Shown: piece after piece, positions 1-8,581 of the stretch
How the letters are laid out: each line of letters begins with the position of its first letter
Position numbering within the stretch: position 1 is the first letter of the stretch
Assembly (NCBI RefSeq): GCF_000744225.1
Contig: NZ_JQLN01000001.1
Coordinates: forward strand, 620,001-684,000
DNA length: 64,000 nt
Reading direction: 5' to 3'
Origin: Kitasatospora mediocidica KCTC 9733
Lineage (GTDB): Bacteria; Actinomycetota; Actinomycetes; Streptomycetales; Streptomycetaceae
The notes under the pieces: generated by a model
Seen by the model: the letters and a program-made list of their open reading frames with translations, nothing else
What the model was told of the DNA's origin: nothing
Databases searched by the model: none
Program-made: the position numbers and the translations under genes

Positions 1-1
1 C

Positions 2-1417
2 TGCCTGGGGAAGCAGCCGGACGGCACCCGGCTCATGGTCGTCAAGGGCGCGCCCGAGACGGTACTGGAGCGCTGCTCGGATCTGCCCGACGGCGTGCGG
101 GACGTCCTGGCCTCCCACTTCGCGTCCGGCAGCCGCGTCGTCGCGGTGGCCACCAAGAACGCCGACGGCCTGACGACACTTGCCCCTGGCGACGAGCAGG
201 GGCTGCGTCTGGCCGGGTTCCTGGTCTTCCTGGACCCTCCCAAGGCCGGCGCCGCCGACTCGCTGCGCCGGCTCGCCGAACTGGGCATCGCGGTGAAGAT
301 CTGCACAGGTGACAACCCGCTCGTCGCCGAGAAGGTCTGCGTCGATCTGGGCCTGGCCTCCGGTGGCACGCTGACCGGCCGCGACATCGAGGCGCTGGAC
401 GACGAACAGCTGACCGACGCCGCCGAGCGGGCCACGATCTTCGCCCGGGTCTCCCCCGAGGACAAGGCCCGCGTGGTGCGGGCCCTGCGACGGCGCGGAC
501 GCGATGTCGGGTTCCTGGGCGACGGCGTGAACGACGCGCTGGCCCTGCACGCCGCAGACGTGGGGCTGTCCGTGGACACCGCCACCGATGTCGCCAAGGA
601 CGCCGCTGACGTCGTCCTCCTGGAGAAGGACCTGGGCGTGCTCGCCGAAGGGGTCGCCGAAGGGCGACGGATCTTCGCGAACACCATCAAGTACGTCCTG
701 ATGGGCACCTCCAGCAACTTCGGCAACATGTTCAGCGCCGCCGGAGCCTCACTGGTCCTCACGTTCCTGCCGATGCTGCCCTCCCAGATCCTGCTGAACA
801 ACCTGCTCTACGACTCCAGCCAGTTGACCATCCCCACCGACAAGGTCGACCCCGAGCAGCTGCGCGCGCCCTCGCACTGGGACATCGCCTTCATCCGGCG
901 TTTCATGCTCTTCTTCGGACCGATCAGCTCGGCCTTCGACTTCCTGACCTTCTGGGTCATGATCGGGATCTTCCACGCCGGGCCGGACCTGTTCCGCTCC
1001 GGCTGGTTCGTCGAGTCGCTGGCCACCCAGACCCTGGTGGTCTTCGCGATCCGCACCCGCCGCGTGCCGTTCATGCGCAGCCGCCCGAGCCTCCCGCTGC
1101 TGGCTGCCGTACTCGGCGTCGTCGCGGTCGGCATCGCGCTGCCGATGTCGCCGCTGGCGAGCGCCCTGGGCTTCACCGCCCTGCCGGCCGGGTACTTCCT
1201 CGCCCTGACCCTGATGACCGTGCTCTACCTGGTGCTGATCGAGGGCGCCAAGCAGATCTTCTTCACCCGCCTCACCGCCCGCCACACCCCCGCGCCCCGA
1301 GTGCGCCGACGCGGCCGCGCCCACCGCATCCAGCGCCGGGCCGGGCGCTTCAGCCACCCCGGCCCGCTCACCCCGCACCGCCTCCGCCGACGGGCGCACG
1401 CCGCCGCTCACGGGTAA
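2..1417 (+). CDS. Magnesium-type P-type ATPase (MgtA/MgtB-like), 5' part outside window
   Basis: This is the C-terminal part of a P-type ATPase that would move Mg2+ or a similar cation across the cell membrane at the cost of ATP. The frame is open from base 2 and the true start lies left of the window. Visible are the nucleotide-binding motif KGAPE, the TGDN motif, the hinge GDGVNDALAL (about nt 518-547) and a C-terminal group of hydrophobic helices. The run around VGLSVDTATDVAKDAADVVL, with SSNFGN and the DxxQL loop after it, is typical of the Mg-translocating subfamily rather than KdpB or heavy-metal pumps. The last 50 residues are Arg-rich and cytosolic. It stands upstream of stress genes on the same strand. 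Confidence 0.88.
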   Translation, partial: CLGKQPDGTRLMVVKGAPETVLERCSDLPDGVRDVLASHFASGSRVVAVATKNADGLTTLAPGDEQGLRLAGFLVFLDPPKAGAADSLRRLAELGIAVKICTGDNPLVAEKVCVDLGLASGGTLTGRDIEALDDEQLTDAAERATIFARVSPEDKARVVRALRRRGRDVGFLGDGVNDALALHAADVGLSVDTATDVAKDAADVVLLEKDLGVLAEGVAEGRRIFANTIKYVLMGTSSNFGNMFSAAGASLVLTFLPMLPSQILLNNLLYDSSQLTIPTDKVDPEQLRAPSHWDIAFIRRFMLFFGPISSAFDFLTFWVMIGIFHAGPDLFRSGWFVESLATQTLVVFAIRTRRVPFMRSRPSLPLLAAVLGVVAVGIALPMSPLASALGFTALPAGYFLALTLMTVLYLVLIEGAKQIFFTRLTARHTPAPRVRRRGRAHRIQRRAGRFSHPGPLTPHRLRRRAHAAAHG

Positions 1418-1708
1418 CGCCACAGGGCCCTTCGGACCGACCCGGCGGCGGTCGTCCACCCGAGCCGGTCCCCGCCACACACCGCCCCTGCTGGGGCAGG
1501 AGATGCGGCGAGGACCGGCTCGTCGCCGTGAACACGACGATCGCGCCTGATGTCTCGTCACCATCCGGCGCAGGGCCGTACGGCAAGGCCAGGGACCCGA
1601 AGGGCCCACGTGCGGCACCGGGTCCCCGAACGACAGTAGAGGGACGCAGAATCCGCCGGACGCGACCGCGAGGCGGCAACTGACCACCGTACGAAAGGAA
1701 TCCAGGCG
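1418..1708. promoter_or_regulatory. Intergenic region with two GGNCC-type palindromes before the CBS-BON gene
   Basis: This is a 291-base gene-free stretch. Two related imperfect palindromes occur: GGGCCCTTCGGACC at 1425-1438 and GGGACCCGAAGGGCCC at 1592-1607. Read on opposite strands they share CCGAAGGGCCC. The second lies about 100 bases before the downstream ATG, a plausible activator position. The layout recalls dormancy boxes of DosR/DevR-type response regulators, which control this kind of gene set in actinobacteria. The link is inferred from layout and neighbours only, and GC-rich DNA gives chance matches. Confidence 0.4.
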
Positions 1709-2401
1709 ATGCGACACCGGATCGTGGGAGAGCTGATGACGTCGGCCGTGGTGCACGTGCGGCCCGACACGCCGTTCAAGGAGGTCGTCCAGGTGCTGTC
1801 CCGCAACGACATCACAGCGGTGCCGGTGGTGGACGAGCAGGACCGACCGCTGGGTGTGGTCTCCGAGGCGGACCTGCTGTGCAACGAGGTCGCGCAGGAG
1901 GACTCCGCGGGGCTGCTGCTCGCCCCGCGCCTGTCGCGCGGTGAGCGGAAGAAGAGCGAGGCGACCACCGCCGAAGGGCTGATGACCCGCCCCGCGGTCT
2001 GCGCCCGTCCCGAGTGGACGGTCGTGGAGGCCGCCCGCGCGATGAACCACCGGCACCTCAAGCGTCTGCCTGTGGTCGACGAAGCCGGCCGCCTGGTGGG
2101 CATCGTCAGCCGCAGCGACCTGCTGCGGGTCTTCCTGCGCCGCGACCAGGCGATCCGGGAGGAGATCCGGCGCGAGGTCCTGGACGGCGCCCTGGGCATC
2201 GCCCCGGACTCCGTCGAGGTCCAGGTGCACGACGGCCAGGTGTCCCTGGCCGGCACGCTCGACCGCCGGAGCCTGCTGGCCGTCGCGGAGCGGCTGTGCC
2301 GCAGCGTGGACGGCGTGGTCGCGGTCATCAGCCACCTCGGCTATCGGGTCGACGACACGCTGTCGGCTCCGGCGGTGGCAGCACCCGGAAGTCGCGGCTG
2401 A
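1709..2401 (+). CDS. CBS-CBS-BON domain protein
   Basis: A 230-residue cytosolic protein. Two CBS domains (about residues 5-60 and 90-145) usually bind adenine nucleotides and sense energy state. A BON domain follows (about 150-215), with the typical DSVEVQVHDGQVSLAG strand pattern. The ATG follows a weak AAAGGAA Shine-Dalgarno sequence. CBS-BON proteins are common members of the hypoxia/dormancy gene sets of actinomycetes, which fits the neighbouring universal stress proteins. The molecular target is unknown. The gene ends in a strong hairpin (2413-2455). Confidence 0.85.
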   Translation: MRHRIVGELMTSAVVHVRPDTPFKEVVQVLSRNDITAVPVVDEQDRPLGVVSEADLLCNEVAQEDSAGLLLAPRLSRGERKKSEATTAEGLMTRPAVCARPEWTVVEAARAMNHRHLKRLPVVDEAGRLVGIVSRSDLLRVFLRRDQAIREEIRREVLDGALGIAPDSVEVQVHDGQVSLAGTLDRRSLLAVAERLCRSVDGVVAVISHLGYRVDDTLSAPAVAAPGSRG

Positions 2402-2412
2402 CCGGAGAAATC

Positions 2413-2455
2413 AGGTTCGGTCCGTGCACGGCCCGGCCAGGCTCGGACCGAACCT
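2413..2455 (+). terminator. Rho-independent-type hairpin after the CBS-BON gene
   Basis: A perfect 12-base stem: AGGTTCGGTCCG (2413-2424) pairs with CGGACCGAACCT (2444-2455) around a GC-rich 19-base loop. It starts 12 bases after the stop codon. There is no T-run, which is usual for streptomycete terminators. Confidence 0.7.
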
Positions 2456-2600
2456 GCCATAATCGATCCACGGGTGACCTGCGCAGACATTCGAGTCACT
2501 CGCTGACCGCCGGACCGCTAACCTCGACCCGTCGAGGCGAGCCTGATCGCCCCTCCCAGCCCGCCCGGGCGACGGCAGCACCAGCGGAAGGGCACCACCG

Positions 2601-3929
2601 GTGGACTCGCACGACCCCTGGCCCGCACAGCTCCCCTCCCGGCAACTGAGCCTGGACGCGGACCTGGACCGGCTCGGCGAGCAACTGGCCGAACTGGCCC
2701 ACACCCAGGGGCGGATGAGCGGCCTACTGGACGCGGTCCTGGCAATCAGCCGGGAGCTGGAGTTGTCGGTGGTGCTACGCCGGATCGTGACCACCGCGAT
2801 GGAGCTGGTCGGGGCGCGCTACGGAGCGCTCGGGGTCCTCGACGAGGGCGGCGGGGAACTGGCCGATTTCATTCCGGTCGGTATGGACGAACGCGAACTC
2901 GCCGAGCTGGCCGGAGTCGAGCTGCCGCACGGCCGCGGCCTGCTGGGACACCTGATCGACGACCCCCGGCCGCTGCGGGTCGACGACATCGCCGCGCACC
3001 CCGGCTCTGCGGGCTTCCCGCCCGGCCACCCCCCGATGCGCACCCTCCTCGGAGTGGCCATCACCGTGCGCGGCCGGGTCTACGGAAACCTCTACCTCAC
3101 CGACAAACTCGGCGGAAAGCCGTTCGACCCCGACGACGAGGCTGTGGTCACCGCGCTGGCCGGCGCCGCCGGCATCGCCATCGAGAACGCCCGCCTCTAC
3201 GAACAAGTGCGTGCGAGCGCCGAACAGTTCCAGCGCCTGCTGCTCCCCTCACTCCCCAACCTGAGCCCCGTCACAGCCTGGGCCGTCTACCAGCCCGCCG
3301 CCGAACCCGCGCTGCTCGGTGGCGACTGGTACGACGCGGTGGAACTGCCCGACGGAGGCCTGGTGATGATCGTCGGCGACGTGGTCGGCCACGACGTGAA
3401 CGCCGCCGCCACCATGGCCCAGGTCCGCAACATGCTGCGCGCGCTGGTCTTTGACACGGCCGCCACCCCCGCCGAGGTGCTGGCCCGGCTCGACCGGGCC
3501 CTGAACGCGCTACCGGAGGCGCCGATGGCGACCGCCTGCCTTGCCAGGATCGACCACTCGCACGGCGCCTGGACCCTCCGCTGGAGCAACGCCGGCCATC
3601 CGCCGCCCCTGCTGGTCACCACCGACGGCACCGCCCGCTACCTCACCTACGATCCCGATGTCGCGCTCGGTGTCGACACCGACCTGCCCCGCTTCGACCA
3701 CCGCCAGACCCTGCCCGCCGGCGCCACCGTGGTGATGTTCACCGACGGCCTGGTCGAACACCCCCGCCGCGACCTGGACGAGGGCCTGCACACGATAGCC
3801 ACCGTCGCCGCTCCCCTGGCGGCCCAGCCCTTGGAGCACCTTGGCGCGGCCCTGGCCGCCGCCCGCCCCGGCGACGGCCACGACGACATGGCCGTACTCG
3901 CACTACGGATCCCGGCAACCGACAGCTGA
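2601..3929 (+). CDS. GAF-domain PP2C-type phosphatase (SpoIIE/RsbU class)
   Basis: A 442-residue soluble signalling phosphatase. A short helical start is followed by a GAF sensor domain (about residues 50-205, ending in the usual NARLYEQV helix) and a SpoIIE/PP2C metal-dependent phosphatase domain (about 220-440). In the latter, GGDWYDAVELPDGG, GDVVGHDVNAAATM, SNAGHPPPLL and FTDGLVEHPRRDL are visible metal-binding and core motifs. Such enzymes dephosphorylate anti-anti-sigma factors and so switch on stress sigma factors. The GTG at 2601 is chosen because it follows GGAAG and gives the complete N-terminal helix. Its partner proteins are not in the window. Confidence 0.9.
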   Translation: MDSHDPWPAQLPSRQLSLDADLDRLGEQLAELAHTQGRMSGLLDAVLAISRELELSVVLRRIVTTAMELVGARYGALGVLDEGGGELADFIPVGMDERELAELAGVELPHGRGLLGHLIDDPRPLRVDDIAAHPGSAGFPPGHPPMRTLLGVAITVRGRVYGNLYLTDKLGGKPFDPDDEAVVTALAGAAGIAIENARLYEQVRASAEQFQRLLLPSLPNLSPVTAWAVYQPAAEPALLGGDWYDAVELPDGGLVMIVGDVVGHDVNAAATMAQVRNMLRALVFDTAATPAEVLARLDRALNALPEAPMATACLARIDHSHGAWTLRWSNAGHPPPLLVTTDGTARYLTYDPDVALGVDTDLPRFDHRQTLPAGATVVMFTDGLVEHPRRDLDEGLHTIATVAAPLAAQPLEHLGAALAAARPGDGHDDMAVLALRIPATDS

Positions 3930-4112
3930 CGGCTGACGGCTGATCGACGTACTCACCCCCGAGGGGAGCGGCGTGCGTGGTTCAGGGCGCGGTGGCGCGC
4001 TTCGAGCACCACCGCGAACAGGCGTGGCGGCGAAGGCGGTTCGGGGTACAGAACGGGGCCGAAGGTCACGTGTCCCGCTGTCGCAGCTGTCCGCGCAGGC
4101 GAAGGGCGTGCG

Positions 4113-4970
4113 TCAGGCCGTGTGCGGGACCACGGCCACCGGGCAGTGCGCATGGTGGACGACCGCATGAGCCACCGGACCGAGGTGCAGCCCGGGCAGC
4201 GAGCGCTCGGGGATCCGTCGGCCGACCACCAGCAGGTCCGCCGACGCCGACGCCTGGACCAGTGCCCTGGCGGCGCCGTGGTCCATCAGCTCCACCGACG
4301 TCCGGACCTCGGGGAACTTGTCACTCCAGCGGTCCAGGCAGTCCTGGAGCTGCTGCACCTGCGCTGCGGCCAGCGCGATTCTGATCTGCGGCTGCGGGAG
4401 CGGAGCCTTGGTCAGATAGGGCCCGGCAGGGGGAAGGCCGCCGTGAACCGCCCGCAGCACGGCACCGCGTTTGGCCGCTTCCTCGAACGCGAACCCGATC
4501 ACCTCCTCGCACGGCCGGCTGCCCTCGACACCGAGAACCACCTCCCCCGAGCCGGCGTGCTCGCTCGCCATCCCGGAGCGGACCAGCACCACCGGGCGGT
4601 GGGCAACCGCCACCACGTCGAGCGCGACCGAGCCGACGAGCGGACCGGCGAAGCCCCCAAGCCCGCGCGAACCGAGCACCAACAGTTCGCTGTGTTCGGC
4701 CGCGGCGCTCAGTACGTGCAGGGCGTCACCTGCGCACCTCACCAGCGACACGTCCAGCTCCGGGAGCAGGCGGGCGATGCGGACGTGGAGTTCCCCAACC
4801 GGGTCCGGCAGGCGCTCGGACCGGCCCGTCGCCGCACCAGGACGTGGCGGCCGCACCGCGTGCAGCAGGCGCAGGCCGCTCCCGCTGCGACGGGCCTGGT
4901 AGCCGGCCCACTCGGCGGCGGCCGCACTCTGTGCGGACCCGTCCACCCCCACCACCACCGGAAGCTTCAT
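4113..4970 (-). CDS. Universal stress protein, tandem UspA domains
   Basis: A 285-residue protein with two UspA domains (about residues 3-140 and 150-283). The first begins VVVGVDGSAQS, and both carry the ATP-binding GSRGLGGF or GRRIPERSL-type loop. Tandem Usp proteins bind ATP and accumulate in hypoxia and stationary phase. The ATG at 4970 has GAGAGGGGACG upstream; longer in-frame starts would add an Arg-rich tail with no Usp homology. Two GGNCC-type palindromes (5073-5085, 5092-5108) lie 100-140 bases upstream. It is read convergently with the phosphatase gene. Confidence 0.88.
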   Translation of the reverse strand: MKLPVVVGVDGSAQSAAAAEWAGYQARRSGSGLRLLHAVRPPRPGAATGRSERLPDPVGELHVRIARLLPELDVSLVRCAGDALHVLSAAAEHSELLVLGSRGLGGFAGPLVGSVALDVVAVAHRPVVLVRSGMASEHAGSGEVVLGVEGSRPCEEVIGFAFEEAAKRGAVLRAVHGGLPPAGPYLTKAPLPQPQIRIALAAAQVQQLQDCLDRWSDKFPEVRTSVELMDHGAARALVQASASADLLVVGRRIPERSLPGLHLGPVAHAVVHHAHCPVAVVPHTA

Positions 4971-5072
4971 GGTTTCGTCCCCTCTCTCGTTCCCACGACG
5001 AGCGGAGCGCCGGCGCGCACTCCGCTGATTCACCGACAGAACTCTCGTACGGCACCGCACTTGGGCGGTATC

Positions 5073-5108
5073 GGCCGACAGGTCCGCCCCCGACCCCGAA
5101 CGGCCCTT
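5073..5108. promoter_or_regulatory. Paired GGNCC-type palindromes upstream of the Usp gene
   Basis: GGCCGACAGGTCC (5073-5085) and GACCCCGAACGGCCCTT (5092-5108) stand in tandem between two Usp genes. They resemble the sites at 1592, 6174 and 6292. A common response regulator is suspected but not shown. Confidence 0.35.
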
Positions 5109-5137
5109 GTTTCACCGCAAAGGCCGGAGCGACCGAC

Positions 5138-6082
5138 TCAGCGCCGGCGGTGACGCGCCCCGGCGGCCTCACCCAGGTGATGCTCCAACGGCGGCCACGC
5201 CCGCAGGTCGGGAGCCGACGCGACGGGGACCACGGCGATCGGGCCGGGCACATGCTGGAGCACAGCCGGCAGCGTCGACCCCAGGCCGGCCGGGTGACCG
5301 TCGGCCCATTCACGCCGACCCACCACCAGCAGGTCCGCCTTCTCCGCAGCCCTGACCAGGGCCTCCGCCGGTCCGACATCGGCCAGCTCCTGGATCACGG
5401 GCACGTCCGGATAGTGCTTGCGCCAGTCCGCGAGGACCTCGTCAAGCAGTCGGGCCTGTGCCTCCCGTCGGCGTCCGAAGACCACCCCACCCGTCGCCTG
5501 CCCACTGGGGTGGACGCAGGCGTGCACCACCCGCAGGCGGCAGGCGTGCCGTTCCGCGGACTCGAAGGCGAACGCTGCGGCCGCCTCGGCGGGGTCGTGC
5601 GCGTCCAGGCCCAGCACGATCTCCCGCAGGGCCGGCCACTGAGCCTGCGCCTCCCCCTCACCGGCGCGGGAGCGGACCAGCACCGCGGGGCAGTAGGCCC
5701 GCGCCGCCGAGTGCAGCCCGACCGAGCCGACACGCAGTTCACGGAATCCCCCCTGCCCCCGGGCTCCCAGGACCAGCAGTTCGGCGTCCTCACTCGCCGC
5801 CAGGAGGGCGACCGACGGAAGATCGACGATCTGGTCGACCATCAGCTCAAGTCGCGGATGGCTGCGGGCGAGTCTGCTCTCGACGCTCCGCAGGTCTCCC
5901 CGCGCCCGCCCGTCCGCCGGCTCGACGCCCTGAGAAGGCGTGGGCAGCAGGTGGGGTAGGAGCGGGTAGGCGTTCAGCAGCCGCAGCGGAAGACCCCGCA
6001 GCAGTGCTTCCCGCGCCGCCCACTGCGCGGCGCGCAGGCTCGCCTGCGAACCGTCCACCCCGACGACGACGTGACGTATCAC
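5138..6082 (-). CDS. Universal stress protein, tandem UspA domains
   Basis: A 314-residue protein with two Usp domains. It opens VIRHVVVGVDGSQAS; domain 1 ends in LLVLGARGQGGF and domain 2 in LLVVGRREWADG. The GTG start at 6082 is preceded by CAGGAGGTGGACACC, a very strong ribosome site that decides against longer starts. It is closely related in design to the gene at 4113-4970 and is likely an old tandem duplicate in the same regulon. A palindrome of the shared type lies at 6174-6187, about 92 bases before the start. Confidence 0.88.
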   Translation of the reverse strand: MIRHVVVGVDGSQASLRAAQWAAREALLRGLPLRLLNAYPLLPHLLPTPSQGVEPADGRARGDLRSVESRLARSHPRLELMVDQIVDLPSVALLAASEDAELLVLGARGQGGFRELRVGSVGLHSAARAYCPAVLVRSRAGEGEAQAQWPALREIVLGLDAHDPAEAAAAFAFESAERHACRLRVVHACVHPSGQATGGVVFGRRREAQARLLDEVLADWRKHYPDVPVIQELADVGPAEALVRAAEKADLLVVGRREWADGHPAGLGSTLPAVLQHVPGPIAVVPVASAPDLRAWPPLEHHLGEAAGARHRRR

Positions 6083-6409
6083 GGTGTCCACCTCCTGAGG
6101 ACGTCCACGAAGCCGGACCATCCCGGTCACCGGCCCTGCATGCCACGGTCGCCCTGCCCCCGTACCGCCGCGAGGCCCAAAGGTCCCGCAGAACGTCCCC
6201 ACCACTCATGAGCCGACGTCACCACGACCGTCCGGCAAGGCCGGTGGGTTCAGCGCCTGTCCCCACGGCCGGGCCCACCCGGCCCGAAGTGGGGGCCAAC
6301 AGGCCCTGTGGGTCACCAGCTCCGCCGCGCCAGGCTGATGGACATCGGAGAACAGGGCGGCGAAGCCCGGCTCCACGTCCGCGTTCGGCGCCCTTCCTGG
6401 AGTGACACC
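6083..6409. promoter_or_regulatory. Divergent promoter region with two GGNCC-type palindromes
   Basis: A 327-base divergent spacer between a Usp gene and a membrane-protein gene. GGCCCAAAGGTCCC at 6174-6187 is placed for the Usp gene. GGGGCCAACAGGCCC at 6292-6306 is placed about 104 bases before the membrane-protein ATG. No other coding signal was seen. Confidence 0.4.
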
Positions 6410-7072
6410 ATGCCCTCAGCCCCGCGCCCTGCCCGTCCGACCCGCGGTTCGATCCTGGCCGGAGCGCCGGCCCGACACCTGCGTGCGGCCGTCCACCCGG
6501 GCGCCAACCCGCTGCGCCGCGACATCGACCGGGCACGCGGCCGTGGACTGCTCGCCGCCGGGTTCGGGCTGGCCCTCTCGGCCGGGCTGGCCACAGCCGC
6601 GGCCTTCCTCACCCTCCACAACGACCAGGCACACGCACTGAGCGAGTCGCAGCGCCTGCACCATGTGGAGGCCACGGTGCTGACTCCACCTCAGAAGGCC
6701 CGGGGCTCGATCACCGGTGTGGCCTCCACCGGCTTCCAGGCGGAGGTGGCCTGGACGTACCCCGCCGGTCACAGCGTCACCCGTGCGGCCCCGGTCACCG
6801 CACAGGCCGCACCGGGCAGCACGGCCTCCATCTGGGTGAACAGGAGCGGGGACCTCAGCGCGCCGCCGCGCGGCGAGGCCGACATCGTGGCGGATTCCGT
6901 CCTCGTCGGACTCGGCACCCTGGGCATCCTCTCGGTAGCCGGCGCCACCCTCCTCGGCAGTCAGCACCGCTCGCTCGACCGCCAGGCGGACTCCCTCTGG
7001 CAGCAGGGCTGGGCGCGTGTGGAGCCGCTGTGGTCGGGGCGGACGCGCGGCGCGAGTGCGGAACCCTGCTGA
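6410..7072 (+). CDS. Rv1733c-type two-helix membrane protein
   Basis: A 220-residue protein. A basic N-terminus (ANPLRRDIDRARG) leads into one membrane helix (about residues 45-65), then an extracytoplasmic domain of about 100 residues containing VEATVL, WTYPAG and ASIWVNRSGDL, and a second helix near residues 165-190. This is the arrangement of the Rv1733c family, a dormancy-regulon antigen of mycobacteria with no known activity. The ATG at 6410 follows GGAG. Placement beside Usp and CBS-BON genes supports co-regulation. Confidence 0.75.
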   Translation: MPSAPRPARPTRGSILAGAPARHLRAAVHPGANPLRRDIDRARGRGLLAAGFGLALSAGLATAAAFLTLHNDQAHALSESQRLHHVEATVLTPPQKARGSITGVASTGFQAEVAWTYPAGHSVTRAAPVTAQAAPGSTASIWVNRSGDLSAPPRGEADIVADSVLVGLGTLGILSVAGATLLGSQHRSLDRQADSLWQQGWARVEPLWSGRTRGASAEPC

Positions 7073-7164
7073 CGTTCCCGTCGCACCGGCGACCGTCGCC
7101 CCCGGCCAGGACGACCGGCACAGGCCAAGCGCGCCGCTCAGCCGTCGACTCGTCCGGGCAGCGG

Positions 7165-7320
7165 GACGGCGTCTTCAGCCTGTGGGGCTCCGCCAACTTC
7201 GCCTTCCTCGGCCAGTACGTGGAGGTCCCGGAGGACGTCGACAGCGAGATCCCACCGATCTACCACGCACTGTCCGACCCCAAGACCGCGTACCACGCAC
7301 TCAAGACTGCCTTCGCCTGA
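7165..7320 (+). pseudogene. Relic of an oleate-hydratase-like C-terminus
   Basis: A short open stretch reads SLWGSANFAFLGQYVEVPED, then IPPIYHALSDPK and a final ALKTAF before the stop. The order resembles the tail of oleate hydratases (myosin-cross-reactive antigen family): a glycine-rich FLGQ(F/Y)VE step, a helix, then PPVY...DP. The helix between the two parts is missing, so an internal deletion is inferred. No upstream catalytic domain exists here. Identification rests on remembered family motifs and is moderate at best. Confidence 0.4.
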
Positions 7321-7373
7321 GCCGCTCACTCACCAACGCACCACCCACCACCCACCACCGATGGGAACCTGCC

Positions 7374-8006
7374 ATGACCGTCCAGTCCACCCACCTGCAC
7401 CCGCTCCGCTACCGCGTCGCTGCCGCGCTGCGCCGCACCACCGGCCACCACCGGCAGGCGGTAGACGCCGCCACCGCCACGACGACCACCACCGCCGCCG
7501 CCAAGGCGCTCGCGTCGGCCCGTGCGGTGCTCGGCTTCGTGTTCCTCTGAGCCTTCCTGGACAAGGCTTTCGGCTGGGGGTACGCCACCTCCGACGCCAA
7601 CGCCTGGGTCAACGGCGGCTCCCCCACGAAGGGCTTCCTCAGCCACGTCGCGGCCGGCCCGCTGGCGTCGACCTTCCACCGGCTGGCGGGCCAGGGCTGG
7701 GTGGACTGGCTGTTCATGCTCGGCCTGCTCGGCATCGGCGTCGCGCTGGTCAGCGGTGTGGCCCTACGGCTCGCCACCGCCAACGGCACCCTGCTGCTCG
7801 CCCTGATGTGGGCAGCGGAGTGGCCTCCCGCCCGCCACCTCTCCAACGGCGCGGCCAGCGGCTCCAGCAACCCCTTCGCCGACTACCACCTGGTCTACGC
7901 ACTGCTGCTGATCGCCCTCGCAGCCACCAGCGCCGGCGACACCTGGGGCTTGGGCCGCCGTTGGGCCGCCCTGCCGATCGTCCGCGACCACCCCTGGCTG
8001 CGCTGA
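7374..8006 (+). pseudogene. DoxX-family membrane protein interrupted by an in-frame TGA
   Basis: One continuous frame starts at ATG 7374 and ends at TGA 8004-8006, but a TGA at 7548-7550 splits it into 58 and 151 codons. The text reads ALASARAVLGFVFL, stop, AFLDKAFGWGY, then NGGSPTKGFL, several membrane helices and PFADYHLVYALLLI. DoxX-like quinone-reductase-associated proteins normally have Trp at the stop position (FLWAFLDK), so a single TGG-to-TGA change explains it. Either the gene is dead, the stop is read through, or this is a sequencing error. The C-terminal half is well conserved, so the event looks recent. Confidence 0.75.
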
Positions 8007-8581
8007 CCCCTCATCGACCGCGCCCGCCCCGAGCGACGCACCCAGCACGCTGCCACCGGACGCGGTGCCCAACCAGCAGCCGTCCCGCCCGTCAGCAGCG
8101 TGGCCCCGCCCTTCCTGTGGCGGCCGGCGGCAGCGCGAGCGGCAGCCGGCCGCCGCCCGGCGCCGAGATCAACGGTCGGCTCTACCTCGACGTCCCCTTC
8201 GCAGCGAAGGACCAGGCGAAGAGTCAACTCGGTGCAGCTACCCCACCTCGGGCTGGTGGGGCAGCTGTCGTTGGAAGGCTCAGGCCACCGTCTGGGGGGC
8301 AGCAGGTCCGTCCGGTGCTGTTCGAGGTCGGTGACGCTGTCGAGGTCCACCTCGACGGTGTAGCGGGTGGGGGAGCCGTCGGGGGCCGGCTCCTGGGTCG
8401 GTTGGCGAGCCCGTCGCGCAGCTGCTCCATGCTCCGCAGGTCGGCGGTATCGGACCCGCGCGCGACGGACCCGCGGAACTCACCCCCGGGTGATCGGTCG
8501 GTGCGCGTTCCAGACGCTGCCCTGACGGGCGCGCCCGGAATCCGAACGCGCCCCTGATGGCGGGTCGGCGGGTGTGCTCGC
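8007..8581. other. Gene-poor 575-base stretch with a possible frameshifted remnant
   Basis: No intact gene was found. On the minus strand, MEQLRDGLANRP (near 8430) continues after a one-base frame change into a coding-like RYTVEVDLDSVTDLEQHRTD (near 8380-8310). This looks like the end of a broken gene of unknown family. KdpC was looked for here because kdpB lies next to it, and was not recognisable. Confidence 0.3.

Noticed and set aside
749..2335. Long minus-strand open frame of 528 codons opposite the ATPase and CBS-BON genes
   Set aside because: Its product is low-complexity (Arg, Gly, Ala, Gln-rich) and lies antisense to clearly conserved domains; it is a high-GC shadow.
3923..3946. Short direct repeat GCTGACG after the phosphatase gene
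   Set aside because: Only two to three imperfect units of 8 bases, with no sign of function.
4055..4069. GGGGCCGAAGGTCAC as a further dormancy-type box
   Set aside because: It lies between two convergent genes, not at a promoter, so it illustrates the chance background of the motif.
7548..7550. Internal TGA in the DoxX-like gene as a selenocysteine codon
   Set aside because: The family position is Trp rather than Cys, and no selenocysteine-insertion-like hairpin was recognised directly after it.
8007..8581. kdpC downstream of kdpB
   Set aside because: No KdpC motif is readable on either strand; the coding-like minus-strand piece does not match it.
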